Positions 6,005 to 8,196 of a stretch of DNA of 8,196 nucleotides are shown here, in pieces (the first letter of the stretch is position 1; each line of letters begins with the position of its first letter). The DNA is taken from assembly GCA_022791355.1 (NCBI GenBank), contig JAAVYX010000114.1, positions 1 through 8,196 of the forward strand, in the 5' to 3' direction. This DNA is from Clostridiales bacterium (lineage in GTDB: Bacteria > Bacillota > Clostridia > Oscillospirales > Acutalibacteraceae). The position numbers and the translations under genes were made by a program. The notes beneath the pieces were generated by a model. That model saw nothing but the letters and a program-made list of their open reading frames with translations. It made no database searches and had not been told where the DNA came from.

Positions 6005-6523
6005 ATTAGCAACAAGGAACTTTCCATCAATGAGGAGATTCGGGACAGGGAGGTGCGCGTCGTGGATGCGGACGGATCCCAGCTGGGCATCATGACCACC
6101 CGCGCCGCCCTTGACAAGGCCTTTGAAAAAAATCTGGACCTTGTGAAAATCGCCCCGACCGCCAATCCCCCGGTCTGCAAGATCATGGACTACGGCAAAT
6201 ATCGTTTCGAGCAGTCCAAGCGGGAGAAGGAAGCGAGGAAAAACCAGAAGGTAGTTGAACTGAAGGAGATCCGTCTTTCCCTGAATATCGACACCCACGA
6301 TTTTGAGACCAAGGCCGGCCATGCCGTTCGGTTTCTCCAGGGCGGCAACAAGGTAAAGGTTTCGATCCGTTTCCGCGGCAGAGAGATGGGCCATCCCGAA
6401 ATCGGGTACGACACCATGAAGCGTTTCGCCGAATTCGTTTCGGAGCACGCCAGCGTGGAAAAGCCGGCCAAGATGGACGGGCGTCATATGCTCATGTTCC
6501 TCGCCCCCAAGGCAGCCAAATAA
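6005..6523 (+). CDS. infC: Translation initiation factor IF-3, AUU start
   Basis: IF-3 binds the 30S subunit, keeps it apart from 50S, and checks start-codon and initiator-tRNA pairing. Starting at ATT 6005, the protein has 172 residues, the normal family length. It begins with SNKELSINEEIRDREVRV, the expected IF-3 N-terminus. The family signature KIMDYGKYRFEQSK is at about residues 59-72. The N-domain (~1-75), Lys/Glu-rich linker helix and C-domain (~85-172, with IRLSLNID and RFRGREMGHP) are all present. A start at GTG 6053 would remove 16 conserved residues and has no suitably placed Shine-Dalgarno for a normal IF-3. In Escherichia coli, infC also starts at AUU, which lets IF-3 repress its own translation; the same logic is inferred here. 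It is the first gene of an operon with rpmI (30 nt downstream) and rplT. Confidence 0.95.
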   Translation: MSNKELSINEEIRDREVRVVDADGSQLGIMTTRAALDKAFEKNLDLVKIAPTANPPVCKIMDYGKYRFEQSKREKEARKNQKVVELKEIRLSLNIDTHDFETKAGHAVRFLQGGNKVKVSIRFRGREMGHPEIGYDTMKRFAEFVSEHASVEKPAKMDGRHMLMFLAPKAAK

Positions 6524-6553
6524 GGTTTACTAACACAAAGGAGGACTATATCC

Positions 6554-6751
6554 ATGCCCAAGATCAAAACGCACAGCGGGGCTAAGAAGCGCTTCAAGCT
6601 GACCAAAAACGGCAAGGTAAAGCGCGCGCATGCCTATAAATCCCACATCCTGAACAAGAAGAGCACCAAGCGTAAGAGAAATCTCCGCAAGGTAGTGGTG
6701 GCCGATGTGACCAACACCGCCGCAGTCAAAAAGATGATTCCTTACAAATAA
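6554..6751 (+). CDS. rpmI: 50S ribosomal protein L35
   Basis: L35 is a small, very basic protein of the large ribosomal subunit. It has 65 residues, the standard length, with the typical start MPKIKTHSGAKKRFKLT and the Lys/Arg-rich middle (KSTKRKRNLRK). A strong Shine-Dalgarno AAAGGAGG (6537-6544) lies 9 nt before the ATG. It sits between infC and rplT, the universal arrangement, and is presumably co-transcribed from the promoter at 5809. Confidence 0.97.
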   Translation: MPKIKTHSGAKKRFKLTKNGKVKRAHAYKSHILNKKSTKRKRNLRKVVVADVTNTAAVKKMIPYK

Positions 6752-6789
6752 ACTGCTTTGCTCAAAAGATATAACGGAGGTAGCGATAG

Positions 6790-7149
6790 ATGGCACGTGT
6801 AAAAGGCGCTATGATGACGCGCAAGAGAAGGAAAAAGGTTATTAAGCTGGCCAAGGGCTATTTTGGAGCCAAGTCCAAGCTGTTTAAGATGTCCAAGGAA
6901 GCGGTTATGAAGTCGGGCAACTATGCCTACATCGGCCGCAAGCAGAAGAAGCGGGATTTCCGCCGTCTGTGGATCACCCGCATTTCCGCCGCCGCGAAAA
7001 TCAACGGGATGAATTACTCCACCTTTGTGAACGGTCTGAAGAAGGCCGGCGTCGATTTGAACCGTAAGGTTCTGGCCGACCTGGCCGTCAGCGACGCCGC
7101 CGCCTTCACCGCCCTGACCGACCAGGCCAAGGCTGCTTTAGGCAAATAA
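6790..7149 (+). CDS. rplT: 50S ribosomal protein L20
   Basis: L20 binds 23S rRNA early and is needed for assembly of the large subunit. It has 119 residues, as expected. The basic N-terminal extension starts MARVKGAMMTRKRRKKV, followed by the conserved KGYFGAKS and the globular part with KRDFRRLWITRISAA and NYSTFVNGLKKAG. GGAGG (6776-6780) lies 9 nt before the ATG, and the gap to rpmI is 38 nt. In Firmicutes this protein is the repressor of its own operon through the leader RNA, which is present upstream of infC. A terminator directly after the stop ends the operon. Confidence 0.97.
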   Translation: MARVKGAMMTRKRRKKVIKLAKGYFGAKSKLFKMSKEAVMKSGNYAYIGRKQKKRDFRRLWITRISAAAKINGMNYSTFVNGLKKAGVDLNRKVLADLAVSDAAAFTALTDQAKAALGK

Positions 7150-7155
7150 GAGCGA

Positions 7156-7185
7156 ACGCCCGGGGGTTCTCGGGCGTCCTTTTTT
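7156..7185 (+). terminator. Rho-independent terminator after rplT
   Basis: ACGCCCG (7156-7162) and CGGGCGT (7171-7177) form a perfect 7-bp stem with an 8-base loop, followed by CC and six T's (7180-7185). It begins 7 nt after the rplT stop and ends the infC-rpmI-rplT transcript. Confidence 0.9.
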
Positions 7186-7329
7186 ACCCGCCCGCCCCCT
7201 TCCGCCGCGGTCTGCCGGCCGCTGGCCGTCCAGGCCGGCGGGGACGGGGGATGACAGGGAATTCAAGGGGCGGGAAAGCCGTTTTGGACGGCGTAAAGTC
7301 TATGCCAGCGTCCTGTACGGAGGTGTTTC

Positions 7330-8121
7330 ATGGCACGGTTCGGCGTAATCAGCAGCCGGGACAATCCGCAAATCAAGCGCGCGGCCAAGCTGGCCGCCTC
7401 CAGCCGCTCCCGCAGGGAGAACGGCTTATTTGTCGTGGAGGGGGTCCGGCTGTGCCTGGACGCGCTGCGTTCCGGCCTGCCGGTGGAGACCCTTTTCTAT
7501 ACGGCGGCAGGGCAGCGCCGGTATCCGGAAGCAGTGGAGGAACTAAAAGGGGCGGCCGCGGCGGCCTTTGAGACCGACCCGGCCGTCTTTGCCAAGCTGT
7601 CCGATACCGCTACGCCCCAGGGCCTTATCTGTTTGTGCCCCATACCGGAGCGGCCGGAAGGGACGGCCGTCGATCCCCGGGGCAAATACGCGGCGCTGGA
7701 GCATATCGCCGATCCGGCCAACCTGGGGACCATGGCCCGCACGGCCGAGGCGTTGGGACTGGACGGCCTGCTTCTGTCGCCCGACTGCTGCGACCCTTAC
7801 AGTCCCAAGGTTCTGCGGGCGGGAATGGGAGCCCTTTTCCGAACGAGACTCTTTCCAGCCGACGATTTTTGCGGGACCCTTGCGGCGCTACGGGAAAGGG
7901 GTATGAGCCTGTACGCCGCCCTGCCCCGGCGGGATGCGCGGCCGGTCACCCAGGTGCGGTTTGGACCGGGGGCGGTGATTCTCATCGGCAACGAGGGGGG
8001 CGGACTGACCGAGGAAGCCGTCGCTCTTTCCCAGCCGGTGACCATACCTATGGGCGGGCGGGCCGAGTCCCTCAACGCGGCGGCTGCGGCCGCTATTCTC
8101 ATGTGGGAAATGCTGCGGTAA
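7330..8121 (+). CDS. TrmH/SpoU-family RNA 2'-O-ribose methyltransferase (SPOUT), RlmP/YsgA-like
   Basis: The product is predicted to transfer a methyl group from S-adenosylmethionine to a ribose 2'-OH of rRNA or tRNA. Of its 263 residues, ~5-105 form the RNA-binding (SpoU substrate-binding) domain, with NPQIK and GLFVVEGVRL. Residues ~118-263 form the trefoil-knot SPOUT domain. Motif 1 is DPANLGTMARTAEALG at 128-143 (Asn131 and the catalytic-type Arg137). Motif 2 is IGNEGGGL at 219-226. Motif 3 is IPMGGRAESLNAAAAAA at 239-255 (Ser247, Asn249). The start is ATG 7330 with GGAGG at 7319-7323. No promoter was identified in the 180 nt upstream, which contains the rplT terminator. A gene of this type often lies between rplT and pheS in Firmicutes; B. 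subtilis YsgA (RlmP) modifies 23S rRNA. The specific target here is inferred only from context. Motif 3 reads LNAAAAA rather than the common LNVAVAA. Confidence 0.9.
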   Translation: MARFGVISSRDNPQIKRAAKLAASSRSRRENGLFVVEGVRLCLDALRSGLPVETLFYTAAGQRRYPEAVEELKGAAAAAFETDPAVFAKLSDTATPQGLICLCPIPERPEGTAVDPRGKYAALEHIADPANLGTMARTAEALGLDGLLLSPDCCDPYSPKVLRAGMGALFRTRLFPADDFCGTLAALRERGMSLYAALPRRDARPVTQVRFGPGAVILIGNEGGGLTEEAVALSQPVTIPMGGRAESLNAAAAAAILMWEMLR

Positions 8122-8142
8122 AGCTACCATTGATTGACAAGG

Positions 8143-8148
8143 TATAAT
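8143..8148 (+). promoter_or_regulatory. Possible -10 element for a gene beyond the window
   Basis: A perfect TATAAT sits 21 nt after the methyltransferase stop in an AT-richer stretch. No -35 at proper spacing is visible: the nearby TTGACA at 8134-8139 is only 3 bp away. It may be a promoter for a gene past the right edge, where 8149-8196 shows no recognisable coding start. Confidence 0.2.
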
Positions 8149-8196
8149 ACGGTTTTACGGGGATGAAATTGTCGCACGCTGCGTTGTCTTCGTTGC

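Noticed and set aside
6053..6523. IF-3 starting at GTG 6053
   Set aside because: It drops 16 conserved N-terminal residues and ignores the GGAGG placed correctly for ATT 6005.
7251..7571. A 106-codon frame overlapping the start of the methyltransferase gene
   Set aside because: It has no proper ribosome-binding site, shows no domain, and overlaps the well-supported SPOUT gene in another frame.
8134..8148. TTGACA followed by TATAAT as a full promoter
   Set aside because: The two hexamers are only 3 bp apart, so they cannot act together as -35 and -10; only the -10 is kept as a weak candidate.

Overview
The window is GC-rich (roughly 60 percent by eye), and all supported genes lie on the + strand. 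The infC-rpmI-rplT order, the Firmicutes-type Shine-Dalgarno sequences (GGAGG class), the protein sequences and the dockerin-tailed secreted glycosidase all point to an anaerobic Clostridia member. A high-GC gut-type lineage of the Oscillospirales is the best fit. That placement is inference; there is no 16S or other decisive marker here.

Layout. (1) Positions 1-3844 hold the 3' part of a very large secreted, multimodular carbohydrate-active enzyme. The first ~37 residues look like the tail of a family 38 alpha-mannosidase. A string of galactose-binding-like, fibronectin III, cadherin-like and Ig-like modules follows, ending in a dockerin. (2) A hairpin terminator follows, then a separate promoter preceded by an 11-bp-period direct repeat. 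This promoter drives a membrane-anchored VanY-type D,D-carboxypeptidase (4119-4937) and, 6 nt further on, the biotin ECF transporter S component BioY (4944-5552). (3) Positions 5553-6004 hold no intact gene. They contain a possible decayed reading frame, then a near-consensus promoter and a structured mRNA leader. The leader ends in a strong attenuator hairpin just before the Shine-Dalgarno of infC. (4) infC-rpmI-rplT (6005-7149) encodes IF-3, L35 and L20, closed by a canonical terminator. IF-3 appears to start at an AUU codon. (5) A SPOUT/TrmH-family RNA 2'-O-methyltransferase (7330-8121) follows, in a neighbourhood commonly seen beside this operon in Firmicutes.

How the parts work together. 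The translation block is a classic autoregulated operon. L20 probably represses through the leader and attenuator, and IF-3 through its AUU start; both are inferred from known systems. The methyltransferase next door suits a ribosome-biogenesis neighbourhood. The glycosidase belongs to extracellular glycan degradation, and its dockerin implies docking to a cohesin encoded elsewhere. The VanY-type enzyme trims peptidoglycan stem peptides at the membrane, and BioY imports biotin; no functional link between these two is obvious.

I see no mobile element, CRISPR array, tRNA or rRNA. Nothing amounts to a wholly new system. The most notable points are the AUU-initiated infC, its attenuated leader, the triplicated binding modules in a dockerin-tailed putative mannosidase, and the possible remnant frame after bioY.
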